Assembly (NCBI RefSeq): GCF_000482325.1
Contig: NZ_KI535296.1
Location: 200,854 to 264,853, forward strand
Source: Bacillus sp. UNC438CL73TsuS30
GTDB taxonomy: Bacteria > Bacillota > Bacilli > Bacillales > Cytobacillaceae
Length of the DNA stretch: 64,000 nt
Direction of reading: 5' to 3'
Shown here piece by piece: positions 55,563 to 64,000 of the stretch. The position numbers and the translations under genes are program-made. The notes beneath the pieces were generated by a model. It did no database searches. It saw only the letters and a program-made list of their open reading frames with translations, and had not been told where the DNA came from. How positions within the stretch are numbered: the first letter of the stretch is position 1; every line of letters starts with the position of its first letter.

Positions 55563-56879
55563 TTGAAAATCAATCCTTCAAAGAATTCAATTGTTATCAC
55601 GATTACCCTTATTTATATTGTTTTACAGCCCATCCTTGATCTATTTACATCGTTATCGCTACGGCTGCGGGGACAGGACTTTACCACGGGAATATTGATT
55701 CGTTTGGCTTTTCTTGTATTTATGGGGTTGTATGCAATGTTTTTTTCGAAAGGAGTGAGATATTACTTCCTCCTGCTAGCAGGGTTTTTAGTGATTCACC
55801 TACTCATCAATCAATATGATAAGCCCATATTTTCGGTTTCAGTTGAAGTTAAATACATAATTAAACTTGTTTATTTTAATATGGCACTGCTCTTTTCTTT
55901 TGTTCTATTTAGCCGGGAAGGAGGAATCCGAAGGCATAAGGCGATTGATGTAATTGTGATCGCGATGACAATGGTGGGAGTAATCATGATTGTTTCCGGA
56001 CTAACCGGAACCGCATTTAACAGTTATTCATGGGGAAAAGAAGGGCATGTGGGCTGGTTTTATGCCGGGAATGAAATCGGAGCGATCTTGGCGATGGGTT
56101 TTCCTGTAGTGGTGTTGGCTGCCCTCCAAAAAACAAACTGGGCCTGGATTTCGGTGTTGCTTGTCATATACTCGTTGTTTGCCTTAGGGACGAAGGTTGG
56201 TTTTGGGGCAATCCTTATCGTCTTGCTTTTGGCCCTGGTGATGTCCCTGTTTGGATTAGTCAAAAATCGTTCCGGTTGGTTACAGCCAATTATGCTCATA
56301 GCACTATTCGCTGGAATCTCTTGTTATTTTCCGTTTTCCTCTATCGCTAGAAATATGAATATGCATTTGAATTTGGTTGAAGCGAATCAATCGAAGGATG
56401 TGGAGAAGGTTAAATCAGAGACTCCTGGAACCACAGGAACCCCTGTTATCCAAATGGAAAATTTGGTGCTGAGCGGCAGGGAACATTTCCTATCCATACA
56501 GAAACAATACTTTAGAGACGCTCCCATCGTGCAAAAGCTGTTTGGAATGGGGTATGGGGGAAATTATCCGCAACAACCAAAGCTGATTGAAATGGATTTC
56601 CACGATGTGTTTTATTCGTTGGGAATATTCGGGTTTATTTTATACTTTACCCCGCTTGCTTGGATAATGGTTCAAACAGGACGTTACGCCCTGCGTAATC
56701 TTCCGGAAAGCTTTATGTTAAGAAATGTATTAATCGCGTCAGGTGCCGTTTTGGGATTAGGGATTGCTTTTACTGCGGGACACGTTTTAACGGCCCCCGG
56801 GGTAAGTATCTATTTAGGACTGCTGCTGGCTTATTTATTGACGATTCTTAAGGATCAGAGTGGAGAGAAGGGAATGTAA
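55563..56879 (+). CDS. O-antigen ligase/polymerase-like membrane protein
   Basis: 438 residues, TTG start after AAAGGGGGG (close spacing). About ten membrane segments with a large extracellular loop (about residues 265-345) between later helices, the usual Wzy/WaaL-type plan. The helix motif GNEIGAILAMGFPVV and the loop H/R residues (SGREHFLS) fit the O-antigen ligase family. Members join or polymerise surface sugars; TuaE in teichuronic acid synthesis is a Bacillus relative. Which polymer it serves here is unknown. It is convergent with murJ. Confidence 0.7.
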   Translation: MKINPSKNSIVITITLIYIVLQPILDLFTSLSLRLRGQDFTTGILIRLAFLVFMGLYAMFFSKGVRYYFLLLAGFLVIHLLINQYDKPIFSVSVEVKYIIKLVYFNMALLFSFVLFSREGGIRRHKAIDVIVIAMTMVGVIMIVSGLTGTAFNSYSWGKEGHVGWFYAGNEIGAILAMGFPVVVLAALQKTNWAWISVLLVIYSLFALGTKVGFGAILIVLLLALVMSLFGLVKNRSGWLQPIMLIALFAGISCYFPFSSIARNMNMHLNLVEANQSKDVEKVKSETPGTTGTPVIQMENLVLSGREHFLSIQKQYFRDAPIVQKLFGMGYGGNYPQQPKLIEMDFHDVFYSLGIFGFILYFTPLAWIMVQTGRYALRNLPESFMLRNVLIASGAVLGLGIAFTAGHVLTAPGVSIYLGLLLAYLLTILKDQSGEKGM

Positions 56880-56911
56880 GGGAACCGCCATGGAGCGGAT
56901 TCCCTTTATTT
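56878..56911. terminator. Bidirectional terminator between convergent genes
   Basis: AAGGGAA-CCGC pairs with GCGG-TTCCCTT around CATGGA, with T-rich and A-rich flanks. It overlaps the stop region of both genes. Confidence 0.7.
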
Positions 56912-58429
56912 TTGTTTTCTCCTTTTTACAATGGCAATCAATCCGAGAATTTCTTGTGGTTTTAGGAGAAGCGCAAAGGCTGTAAATACAGCAAATGTAA
57001 CCATTGTAACGAGACTTAGATGGAGAATTGAATTTGTTACCGGTAGAATAAACGCTGTTAGCCTTGAAATCATAAAGACAATCCCGAAAAGGATGAGTAA
57101 TTTCCACAAGCCATTCCCAAAGGATACCTTTGCGGTTTTTTCAATTGGGACATGACTAGAAAGGCTGGAAAATAATAATAAAGTTTGAAACAGCATGGCA
57201 ATCGCGGTGGCCAGGGCAATCCCGCCAACGCCAATAAAATGAGCCAAAATGACGCTCAAAACGATGTTTAATGCAACCGAGAGGATACTGCATGTCATCG
57301 TCACCTTTGTTTCTTTTAGGGCGACAAAACAGCGGTTCAAATACTCCTTTAATGCCATAAAGACCATTCCAAAGGTATAAAAGAAAAAGGCCTGTTTGGT
57401 CATCATAGCTGCGGTTTCATCAAAAGCTCCCCTTTTAAAGGCGAGTTCCACTAGGATTCCGCTCTCGACAAGCATCACAACCGCAATTGGAATTGCTGCA
57501 AAGGTGATTAATGAAATTCCTTTGAATACCCATTGGACAAACTCCACACCCCTATTAACTGCAGAATCAACGACCGATGGAAAGATCACGGTAATCAGGG
57601 ATAATAGGAGTATACTAAGGGGCAGGTACATTAATTTATTGGCGTAATTTAATGCCGAAACGCTGCCCTCGGGAAGTCGGGATGCCACCATTCGGTCTAC
57701 CACTGCATTGATTTGATAGGCCCCAGAGGCAATGATAATAGGTGAAAATAATTTAAGGGTATTAAAGATTTGTTTCTGATACGTTTTAAAGGCGAAATTA
57801 ACGTAAAAAACCTGATATTTTTTTATAAAAGGATAAAGAATGAAAAATTGACTGACGGCACCAAGAAGCGTTGCAACTGCGACACCGTAAATCCCATATT
57901 GTTTGGTTAAAAATATAATCGTAATGATCACAAATAAATTTTGTGGTATCGCAATAAACGCTGGTGGTGCAAAGACTTTTTCATATTCAAGGATCCCGGT
58001 CATAATCGCTGATAGGACAAAAAAACAAAAACTCGGCAGCATAATCATTGTTAGTTGGTTGGTAAGTTCAGCTTGTTGGATACTGAAGCCTGGCGCAATC
58101 ATTTTTGTTATTAAGGGTGTCACTAAATAGAATACGAACGTTAGAAAAACGGACAACGTGATAAACAGTGTTGCCAAGACGCTAATGATGTTGCTAGCTT
58201 CCTCCTTGCCTTTTTCCTTTGCTTCAGCATAAATCGGTGCAATTCCGCTGGTAATCGCCATTCCGACAGCGGCAAATAGCAGGACAGGAATAACTGAGGC
58301 AACAAAAAAGGCGTCAGTAACGGTTGATGCGCCAAAATAAGCCGCCATCAATAGGTCACGGCCGAACCCGAGAATCTTGCTGACAATCGCGATTAACGTT
58401 ATAATTCCAACTGATTTAATCATTTTCAT
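56906..58429 (-). CDS. murJ: MurJ/MviN-family lipid flippase
   Basis: 507 residues from an ATG at 58429 that has GGTGA upstream; the frame extends to 58480 but those codons lack a ribosome site. About 13-14 membrane segments. The N-terminal SKILGFGRDLLMAAYFGAS and GMAITSGIAPIYAEAKE segments are diagnostic of MurJ, which flips lipid II or a related undecaprenyl-linked product. Given the wall-polymer setting, a related substrate (Wzx-like) is possible. It diverges from tagA, with about 100 bp between the starts for two promoters. Confidence 0.85.
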   Translation of the reverse strand: MKMIKSVGIITLIAIVSKILGFGRDLLMAAYFGASTVTDAFFVASVIPVLLFAAVGMAITSGIAPIYAEAKEKGKEEASNIISVLATLFITLSVFLTFVFYLVTPLITKMIAPGFSIQQAELTNQLTMIMLPSFCFFVLSAIMTGILEYEKVFAPPAFIAIPQNLFVIITIIFLTKQYGIYGVAVATLLGAVSQFFILYPFIKKYQVFYVNFAFKTYQKQIFNTLKLFSPIIIASGAYQINAVVDRMVASRLPEGSVSALNYANKLMYLPLSILLLSLITVIFPSVVDSAVNRGVEFVQWVFKGISLITFAAIPIAVVMLVESGILVELAFKRGAFDETAAMMTKQAFFFYTFGMVFMALKEYLNRCFVALKETKVTMTCSILSVALNIVLSVILAHFIGVGGIALATAIAMLFQTLLLFSSLSSHVPIEKTAKVSFGNGLWKLLILFGIVFMISRLTAFILPVTNSILHLSLVTMVTFAVFTAFALLLKPQEILGLIAIVKRRKQK

Positions 58430-58527
58430 AAAAGTCACCGTCTTTGACTTGCCAAATGGTTCATTAGCCATTATGGTCAATAATGGAACAGGTTATATGT
58501 AAGGATATGAAAGAATGAGGATTACAT

Positions 58528-59250
58528 ATGAAAAATAACGTAAATATCTTGGGAATCAATTTTTTAAATAAAGGCTTTAATGAGGTTGTTCATTTGCTAA
58601 CGGAGCGGATTGCTAAGGGTGTTAAAACGTTCGTCGTAACCGCCAATCCTGAAATTGTGATGTATGCTAGAGAGGACAAGGATTATTGGAAAATTGTCCA
58701 GGAGGCCGATTATGTTGTTCCGGATGGATCTGGGATTATTTTAGCCGCTAAAATCTTAAATTCGCCGATTCAGGAACGGGTCACTGGCTATGATTTAACC
58801 ATAAGGCTTTTGGAGTTAGCCAACCAGAATGGCTGGCGTATTTACCTATTGGGCGGCAAGGAGGAAACGAATAAGAAGGCAGTTGCTACGATCTGTGAGC
58901 GGTACCCTCATTTGGTGATGGCCGGCTTCCACAATGGGTATTTTAAAGGGAAAGAGAACAAGATTGCAGACGAAATCAAAGCAGCCAATGCGGATATTGT
59001 TTTTGTGGCATTAGGCTTTCCGCGGCAGGAAAAGTGGATTTCCGCTCATTATGCGACGTTTTCAAAGGGGATATTTATGGGGGTTGGCGGAAGCATTGAT
59101 GTCCTTGCGGGGGAGGTTAAGCGTGCCCCTCTTGTTTGGCAGAAGCTAAACCTGGAATGGTTTTACCGGCTCGTGAAACAGCCATCCCGTTGGAGAAGAA
59201 TGCTGGCTTTACCAAGGTTCTTGGTGGAGATTTTGAAGGTAAAAAGGTAA
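58528..59250 (+). CDS. tagA: N-acetylmannosaminyltransferase of the teichoic acid linkage unit
   Basis: 240 residues, ATG after GAGGA. WecG/TagA family: VTANPEIVM with T38, PDGSGI with catalytic D66 (65-70), ERVTGYDL, LLGGKEET, ALGFPRQEKWI and GVGGSIDVLAG. It adds ManNAc to GlcNAc-PP-undecaprenol, the second step of linkage-unit synthesis after TagO, at the inner membrane face. The conserved C-terminal segment rich in Arg and Leu (WFYRLVKQPSRWRRM) that binds the membrane is present. Confidence 0.93.
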   Translation: MKNNVNILGINFLNKGFNEVVHLLTERIAKGVKTFVVTANPEIVMYAREDKDYWKIVQEADYVVPDGSGIILAAKILNSPIQERVTGYDLTIRLLELANQNGWRIYLLGGKEETNKKAVATICERYPHLVMAGFHNGYFKGKENKIADEIKAANADIVFVALGFPRQEKWISAHYATFSKGIFMGVGGSIDVLAGEVKRAPLVWQKLNLEWFYRLVKQPSRWRRMLALPRFLVEILKVKR

Positions 59251-59395
59251 TTGGTACTGGAAAGACTTTTATAGGCATCATCCTCTTGGATAAATCTAAC
59301 GTACATGATTTTCCGCCATTATGGTAATAAACAATAATAGATGAAACTTTTTATCGAAAAAAGTCGTCAATTTATTGAACCAGAAGGTGAGAAGG

Positions 59396-60502
59396 GTGAA
59401 GGTGCTTCATTTAAATGCTGGGGTGGAAACCGGCGGGGGAATGGTTCATATTCTTGATTTGCTTGAAAATGATCAAGAACCCGAAATCATTTTAGGTCTT
59501 TTTGAAAAGGGCCTTATGTATGAGAAAGCAATCAATAAAGGAATTAATGTCGTTCTATTTCACCAAAAATCAAAATGGGATCTTACCCTTCTTAAAAAAA
59601 TCATATCATTAATTGATCGAGAGATGATTGATATTGTTCACACCCATGGGCCGCGGGCTAATTTTTACGGCTGCTTTTTAAAAAGAAAAAGGCAAGCCTT
59701 ACGCTGGGTCACTACTCTCCATAGCAACCCACGCCATGACTTTCTTGGCCGAGGATTGCCAGGTGTGATGTTTACAGCACTTCATTTATGGGCATTAAAA
59801 AAACCAGATCATTTTTTAGCCATTTCCGAAAGATTTAAAAATTTATTAGTCGCCGAAGGTATTAATGAAAATAAAATCACCCCCATTTTTAATGGTATTG
59901 ATTTTAAAAAAACCTTTTGGACAGAAAAGATCTCGCGTTATGAATTAAACCTCGTGGACAATGACTTCTTAATCATTATGGTTGCTAGATTATGCCCGGT
60001 AAAAGGACATTCTACTGTTTTTGAGGTTATCAAGGAATTAATCCGTCTGCATGACAATGTCAAATTGCTCGTTGTGGGTACGGGCAGCTTAGAAACAGAA
60101 CTAAAACATCTTGTTTCGCAGCTGGGAATTGAGAACCATATTCTTTTTTTAGGACAACGTCAGGATGTTCATGCTTTATACGAAATCTGTGATGTTAAAT
60201 TACTTGCTTCCTTTAGTGAAAGCTTTCCACTTGTTTTGCTGGAGGCCGCTCGGGCTAAAAAACCCATCATCACCTCCGATGTCGGCGGTGTTCGTGAATT
60301 AATCCCTTCAAAAGAGTTTGGCTGGATTGTTCCGGTTAATCAAAAGGAACCATTGCTTTATTCGATAAAAGAAGCCATTCACTTCCGTGAAAAGGGTAAG
60401 CTAAAGGAAATAGGTATGAATCTTTACAACCATGCTTCCACACAATTCACCATTGAAAATTTTCGTAATAGCGTCCTTGCTGTATATAAAAATCTTGGAT
60501 AA
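59396..60502 (+). CDS. GT4-family glycosyltransferase
   Basis: 368 residues from the GTG at 59396, placed after AAGGTGA; an upstream in-frame TTG (59375) lacks a clear site. GT-B fold: MKVLHLNAGVETGGGMVHIL, THGPRANFYG, ISERFKNLL and C-terminal VARLCPVKGHSTVFEVI, SFSESFPLVLLEAARAKKP and SDVGGVREL. A retaining glycosyltransferase. Its place between tagA and tagO suggests a part in wall-polymer or other surface-glycan assembly, but donor and acceptor are unknown. A 145-bp gap precedes it. Confidence 0.8.
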   Translation: MKVLHLNAGVETGGGMVHILDLLENDQEPEIILGLFEKGLMYEKAINKGINVVLFHQKSKWDLTLLKKIISLIDREMIDIVHTHGPRANFYGCFLKRKRQALRWVTTLHSNPRHDFLGRGLPGVMFTALHLWALKKPDHFLAISERFKNLLVAEGINENKITPIFNGIDFKKTFWTEKISRYELNLVDNDFLIIMVARLCPVKGHSTVFEVIKELIRLHDNVKLLVVGTGSLETELKHLVSQLGIENHILFLGQRQDVHALYEICDVKLLASFSESFPLVLLEAARAKKPIITSDVGGVRELIPSKEFGWIVPVNQKEPLLYSIKEAIHFREKGKLKEIGMNLYNHASTQFTIENFRNSVLAVYKNLG

Positions 60503-60587
60503 AAAAAAGGATCCATTACGGACCCTATGTTACAAAAATCGCTCAAAAAACTGGTTATTTGACATTATTTTTACAATACGATTTTTT

Positions 60588-60617
60588 TAGACCAAACTAA
60601 AATCTATGTGCTATAAT
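60588..60617 (+). promoter_or_regulatory. Probable sigma-A promoter of tagO
   Basis: TAGACC (60588-60593), 18 bases, TATAAT (60612-60617). The -10 is perfect and the -35 matches four of six. It lies 80 bp before the tagO start. Confidence 0.55.
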
Positions 60618-60696
60618 ATACACGTTGTATCAATAGAAAAATATGCCTTGGTTCTAAAATTCAGAAAGGGGCATTATATTCATAAGGAGGGTCTTT

Positions 60697-61749
60697 ATGC
60701 TTTATTTGACCTTTTTATTATGTTTTTTATGCTCCATTCTTATCACACCAATTATTAAGAAATTGGCCTTTAAGGTAGGAGCAACAGACAACCCGAACCA
60801 ACGAAAAGTCCATCAGAAGATTATGCCGCGGTTAGGTGGTTTGGCGATATTTGTAAGCTTCCTTCTAGGGCTTCTCCTCATGCATCCAGATAGTCAATAT
60901 CACGCAGCCATTGTGGTAGGGAGTGTGATCATATTAGCTACGGGTGTTTTAGACGATATCTATGAATTATCGGCAAAATTAAAGTTTTTGTTACAAATTG
61001 CAGCAGCCCTCATTGTTGTCTATTGGGGCGGCGTCCAAGTTGATTTTATTAACTTGCCATTCGGCGGGAATTTATATTTTGGTGCCATGAGCGTACCGAT
61101 TACCGTCATATGGATTGTCGGTGTTACCAATGCAATTAATCTGATTGACGGACTTGATGGTTTAGCCGCTGGTGTTTCATCAATTGCATTAATCACGATT
61201 TCTGCAATGGCGATTGTCATGGGCGATCCGTACGTCATGACGATGGGTGCTATATTATTAGCAAGTACATTAGGATTTCTTATTTTTAATTTCCATCCCG
61301 CGAAGATTTTCATGGGAGATACAGGAGCTCTTTTCCTTGGGTATATGATCGCTGTTCTTTCCTTATTAGGTTTTAAAAACGTAGCGTTTATCTCCTTTGT
61401 TGTTCCTGTTATTATTTTAGGCGTTCCAATTTCAGATACATTTTTTGCAATTGTGCGTCGCCTTTACAATAAAAATCCGTTATCGGCTCCGGATAAATCC
61501 CATTTACACCATTGTTTACTTAATCTGGGCTTCACCCACCGACAAACGGTATTGTTGATTTATGCCATGAGTGCAATGTTCGGCTTAGCCGCAGTCATCT
61601 TTACGATGACAACGGTATGGGGATCAATTTTAATGCTGATTATCATTTTGCTGGCAATTGAATTGATCGTTGAAAGCATTGGCTTAATCAATGCAAATTA
61701 TAAACCCTTACTAAAAATTGTCCAGGTATTAGCAAGAAATCGTCAATAA
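60697..61749 (+). CDS. tagO: Undecaprenyl-phosphate GlcNAc-1-phosphate transferase
   Basis: 350 residues, ATG after AAGGAGGG. MraY/WecA superfamily with about 11 membrane helices. Active-site parts: D86-D87 in GVLDDIYEL, NAINLIDGLDGLA (145-157), FMGDTGALFLG (205-215) and the DKSHLHH loop. It starts wall teichoic acid synthesis, and often other wall glycans, by making GlcNAc-PP-undecaprenol. Its gene is near tagA, tagU and yvyE, as in B. subtilis. Confidence 0.95.
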   Translation: MLYLTFLLCFLCSILITPIIKKLAFKVGATDNPNQRKVHQKIMPRLGGLAIFVSFLLGLLLMHPDSQYHAAIVVGSVIILATGVLDDIYELSAKLKFLLQIAAALIVVYWGGVQVDFINLPFGGNLYFGAMSVPITVIWIVGVTNAINLIDGLDGLAAGVSSIALITISAMAIVMGDPYVMTMGAILLASTLGFLIFNFHPAKIFMGDTGALFLGYMIAVLSLLGFKNVAFISFVVPVIILGVPISDTFFAIVRRLYNKNPLSAPDKSHLHHCLLNLGFTHRQTVLLIYAMSAMFGLAAVIFTMTTVWGSILMLIIILLAIELIVESIGLINANYKPLLKIVQVLARNRQ

Positions 61750-61796
61750 TGAAAGGGCCTTTAAGCGGGTCCTTTTTATTTTGGAGAAATTAAATA

Positions 61797-61833
61797 GAAA
61801 AAACCCGGCTGAGGGTGTCAGCCGGGTTTTTTC
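61797..61833. terminator. Bidirectional terminator between tagO and tagU
   Basis: A perfect 16-bp inverted repeat (GAAAAAACCCGGCTGA and complement, loop GGGTG) with T-runs on both strands, between convergent genes. A weaker hairpin for tagO lies at 61752-61778. Confidence 0.9.
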
Positions 61834-61835
61834 TA

Positions 61836-62840
61836 TTATTGACTTGTTCCAGTAGTATCACTTGAAGACGTAGTAGTTTTTCCTAATAGATGGTTTTTCA
61901 AGATTAACTTTGTTTCATCTAATGAAGTTTGATCTAATCGATAATAATAAATCCCGTTAATCCGTGAATCTTGACCTTTTAAGGTAAGTGACTCAGTATC
62001 TAAACCGCCTGCTTTAATATAGTTTAGGAACGATAACATTTGATCAAATGTTAAATCTGTTGTCATATTTTTACCAACTGCATCGATTACCTTTGAATAA
62101 CTGGTTACATTTTTAACGGAAGTTGCCTGTGAGAGAATTGACTTCATAATTTCCTGTTGTCGTTTTCCACGATAAATATCGCTGTCATAATGTCTTGTTC
62201 TTGCTAAAGCTAATGCTTGTTCCCCGTTCAGATGTTGCATTCCTTTTTGTAAGGTAATGGCACCCTTATGATCCTGAGAATCCTGTTCCGTAAAGGTATA
62301 TGGAACATTAACATCAATTCCGCCTAGGGCATTAATGATATCCATAAACGCATTGAAATTCATTTTTACATAGTAATTAATTGGCATATCAAGTAATTCT
62401 TCAACGGTATCAAGTGTAAGCTTTACCCCGCCATAGGCATGTGCATGCGTGATTTTTGTGTAGATATTCTTTTCTGGAATATAAACATAAGAATCACGGG
62501 GGATGCTTAGTAGCTTAATGGATTTATCTTTTTTGTTAAAAGTTGCTACCATCAAAGCATCCGAACGAGGGTTTCCTTCTTTCCGTTTACTGCTGTCATC
62601 GACTCCAATAAAAAGGATCGAAGTGTTTTCTACCGGCACATTTTTAAATACACGTTTTGATTCCCGATCAATCGGCTTATATGATTTATTCATTACCGAT
62701 TCTGCTTTGTTATAAAGGAAAGTGGCATAAGCTGCACCGCCGAGTCCAATGACTAATATAGGCAATAAGATCCAGGCTAAAAGTCTTTTTCTTTTCTTCT
62801 TAGATTTTTTATTTATACGGTCTTGTCTATTTGCAGACAT
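61836..62840 (-). CDS. tagU: LytR-CpsA-Psr family wall teichoic acid ligase
   Basis: 334 residues from the ATG at 62840, after AAAAGGAGAT; the frame extends to 62891 but the upstream ATG lies inside the ribosome site. Short basic cytoplasmic tail, one membrane helix (about 18-40), then the LCP domain outside: RSDALMVATF, IPRDSYVYIP, GGIDVNVPYTFTEQD and ARTRHYDSDIYRGKRQQEI, the Arg- and Asp-rich pyrophosphate-binding set. It transfers finished teichoic acid from the lipid carrier to MurNAc of peptidoglycan. The C-terminal tail is Ser/Thr-rich. Confidence 0.92.
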   Translation of the reverse strand: MSANRQDRINKKSKKKRKRLLAWILLPILVIGLGGAAYATFLYNKAESVMNKSYKPIDRESKRVFKNVPVENTSILFIGVDDSSKRKEGNPRSDALMVATFNKKDKSIKLLSIPRDSYVYIPEKNIYTKITHAHAYGGVKLTLDTVEELLDMPINYYVKMNFNAFMDIINALGGIDVNVPYTFTEQDSQDHKGAITLQKGMQHLNGEQALALARTRHYDSDIYRGKRQQEIMKSILSQATSVKNVTSYSKVIDAVGKNMTTDLTFDQMLSFLNYIKAGGLDTESLTLKGQDSRINGIYYYRLDQTSLDETKLILKNHLLGKTTTSSSDTTGTSQ

Positions 62841-62998
62841 AGATGATCTCCTTTTCATTGTAAAATACTGTATGAAAACATACAGAACCATGATTAATTC
62901 TATAATATTTTAGGAGATTGGTAAAATGAAATTTTTTGTAAATCGTAAATTTAATGTTGTATATTGTTGAAATTTGTAAAAAAGATGTACTTCAGATG

Positions 62999-63027
62999 AA
63001 AAAAAGGCCAATCCAGTATTGGTCAGC
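62999..63027 (-). terminator. Rho-independent terminator after yvyE
   Basis: On the minus strand GGC ... CCAAT pairs with ATTGGCC around ACTGG, followed by seven T, directly after the stop codon. Confidence 0.8.
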
Positions 63028-63030
63028 CGT

Positions 63031-63663
63031 TTAAATATCTTCCTCCAGGTAAAGTATTTCCCCTTCGCTAATTTTACCTTGTCCATTGGTCATTTCTGTT
63101 ATCCAAGTGCTGAATTGCTCAATTTCGCCTTCCTCAACAAAAACTTCAAATTCTACTGTATCTAAATAATGAATTTCTTTGAGCGTATAAACAGAAGAAC
63201 GCAGTTCATTTTCCAATTTACCAAGCCATGTATAATCGACAGTAACATGCATGACTTTCATTAATTTCCGCTCAACCACACCAGTTGCAGCAATTCCTTC
63301 TGAAGTTGCTTTTCCATACGCACGAATCAGTCCGCCAGCTCCTAATTTAATTCCTCCAAAATAACGGGTGACGACAACCGCTGTATCCTTCAAATTCTTT
63401 TTCTTTAATACTTCGAGGATCGGTACACCAGCCGTGCCGCTGGGTTCGCCATCATCATTGGCTTTTTGTATTTGATCGTTTTCGCCAATTAGATAGGCGG
63501 AACAATTATGGGTTGCATCCCAATGTTTTTTCTTAATCGTCTGGATAAAATCCTGTGCAGCTCCTTCTGTTTCAACTCTTTTTATATGGGCAATAAAACG
63601 GGACTTTTGAATAACAATTTCATGTTCTTCGGACTCTTTTACTGTATAGTAGCGGGACAGCAT
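63031..63663 (-). CDS. yvyE: YigZ/IMPACT-family protein
   Basis: 210 residues from the ATG at 63663, which follows GGAGG; the frame is open upstream for 55 codons without support. UPF0029/IMPACT N-terminal domain: KKHWDATHNCSAYLIG, NDDGEPSGTAGVPIL and TRYFGGIKLGAGGLIRAYG. The DUF1949-type C-terminal half follows. The family is widespread and conserved; its bacterial role is not settled (translation or proline-related links have been proposed). It is next to tagU and divergent from the gene at the right edge, as in B. subtilis, where the divergent neighbour is degS. Confidence 0.9.
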   Translation of the reverse strand: MLSRYYTVKESEEHEIVIQKSRFIAHIKRVETEGAAQDFIQTIKKKHWDATHNCSAYLIGENDQIQKANDDGEPSGTAGVPILEVLKKKNLKDTAVVVTRYFGGIKLGAGGLIRAYGKATSEGIAATGVVERKLMKVMHVTVDYTWLGKLENELRSSVYTLKEIHYLDTVEFEVFVEEGEIEQFSTWITEMTNGQGKISEGEILYLEEDI

Positions 63664-63963
63664 ACGTGAGCCTCCTTCAATTTTTCTGAAAAAATGACTT
63701 GTGTAATATAACTTTAATATATGTGTAACCTTAGCATGGTATAATAAGACATGTTTGATAGTGTAAACCTGATTAGGGCTTATTTTTAATAGTAAAAAAG
63801 TTTTAGAAATAGTATTCTTATTATACAACTTTTTTACGAAATTTGAGGGGTTAGTTACCTTTAAATTTCTATATTAATACAATTCAAGGTAAAATATGTT
63901 AAATAGCCTTTGTTCTAAGGACAAATAACAGGGTACACAAAGCTTCTTAATGGAGGCATTTTT

Positions 63964-64000
63964 ATGAAGATAAAAAAACTTAATATGAAGTCGATTGATG
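63964..64000 (+). CDS. Start of a gene cut by the right edge, probably degS
   Basis: ATG at 63964 after TGGAGGCA. Only twelve codons are visible (MKIKKLNMKSID). Lys-rich start and position beside yvyE fit the sensor kinase gene degS, which lies there in B. subtilis. This rests on gene order rather than on sequence. Confidence 0.4.
   Translation, partial: MKIKKLNMKSID

Noticed and set aside
51876..59372. 14-bp identity, in opposite orientation, between upstream DNA of tagD (51876-51889) and of the GT4 gene (59359-59372)
   Set aside because: A match of this length between two AT-rich spots in 64 kb is expected by chance; no longer similarity surrounds it.
60507..60530. Small GGATCC/GGACCC hairpin after the GT4 gene as a terminator
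   Set aside because: The stem is short and there is no T-run.
1..64000. LPXTG sorting signals on the large surface proteins
   Set aside because: All the giant proteins and the SLH protein end in Ig-like domains; no LPXTG plus hydrophobic tail was found.

Overview
The window looks like chromosomal DNA of a low-GC, Gram-positive Bacillaceae species (Bacillus sensu lato). The evidence is AT-rich intergenic DNA, strong GGAGG-type ribosome binding sites, many TTG and GTG starts, S-layer-homology and SH3 wall proteins, and a wall teichoic acid (WTA) locus with tagO, tagU (LytR) and yvyE side by side at the right end, as in Bacillus subtilis. I see no tRNA, rRNA, CRISPR array, prophage or insertion sequence.

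Region 1 (1-21.5 kb) encodes giant secreted enzymes. A left-truncated YfkN-type two-headed nucleotide phosphoesterase is followed by a minus-strand HupE/UreJ-type membrane protein. Next come two tandem, paralogous proteins of more than 2300 residues built from lamin-tail, OB-like, PHP/CehA-type metal-hydrolase and Ig-like modules. All three giants end in the same kind of terminal Ig-like domain and none has an LPXTG sorting signal. The two tandem genes share an indel-free, nearly identical 3' third (constant offset 7223 bp) although their upstream parts have diverged. A decayed beta-propeller gene closes the region.

Region 2 (21.5-29.4 kb) holds a minus-strand SLH surface protein with exact 255-bp repeats, galE, a beta-lactamase-fold serine hydrolase, a NodB-type polysaccharide deacetylase and a broken DHHW-family gene.

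Region 3 (29.7-46.7 kb) is wall-polymer synthesis: an acyltransferase, a glycerophosphotransferase with two catalytic halves, gtaB, a second long glycerophosphotransferase, a GT4 glycosyltransferase and a third glycerophosphotransferase. A ribitol block follows (tarI, tarJ, a TarF/L-type transferase and a TarL-type polymerase). Six successive intergenic regions here carry a TTGTCGGAATATT-like motif on the coding strand, resembling a Spo0A box. Two of the copies sit in a longer conserved element of about 55 bp. An 11-bp triple repeat precedes tarI.

Region 4 (46.9-64 kb) has two tandem SH3/glucosaminidase autolysins, tagD-tagB, the exporter tagG-tagH, an O-antigen-ligase-like membrane protein, minus-strand murJ, tagA, a GT4 glycosyltransferase, tagO, then minus-strand tagU and yvyE. 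The first codons of a divergent gene, probably degS, lie at the right edge.

Together the window encodes nearly a whole WTA pathway: linkage unit (TagO, TagA, TagB), precursor supply (TagD, TarI, TarJ, GtaB, GalE), polymerisation (several CDP-alditol transferases), export (TagGH), wall attachment (TagU) and wall remodelling. The most unusual points are the coexistence of glycerol- and ribitol-phosphate machinery, a fused polymerase whose two halves reappear as separate genes, and the shared upstream motif.
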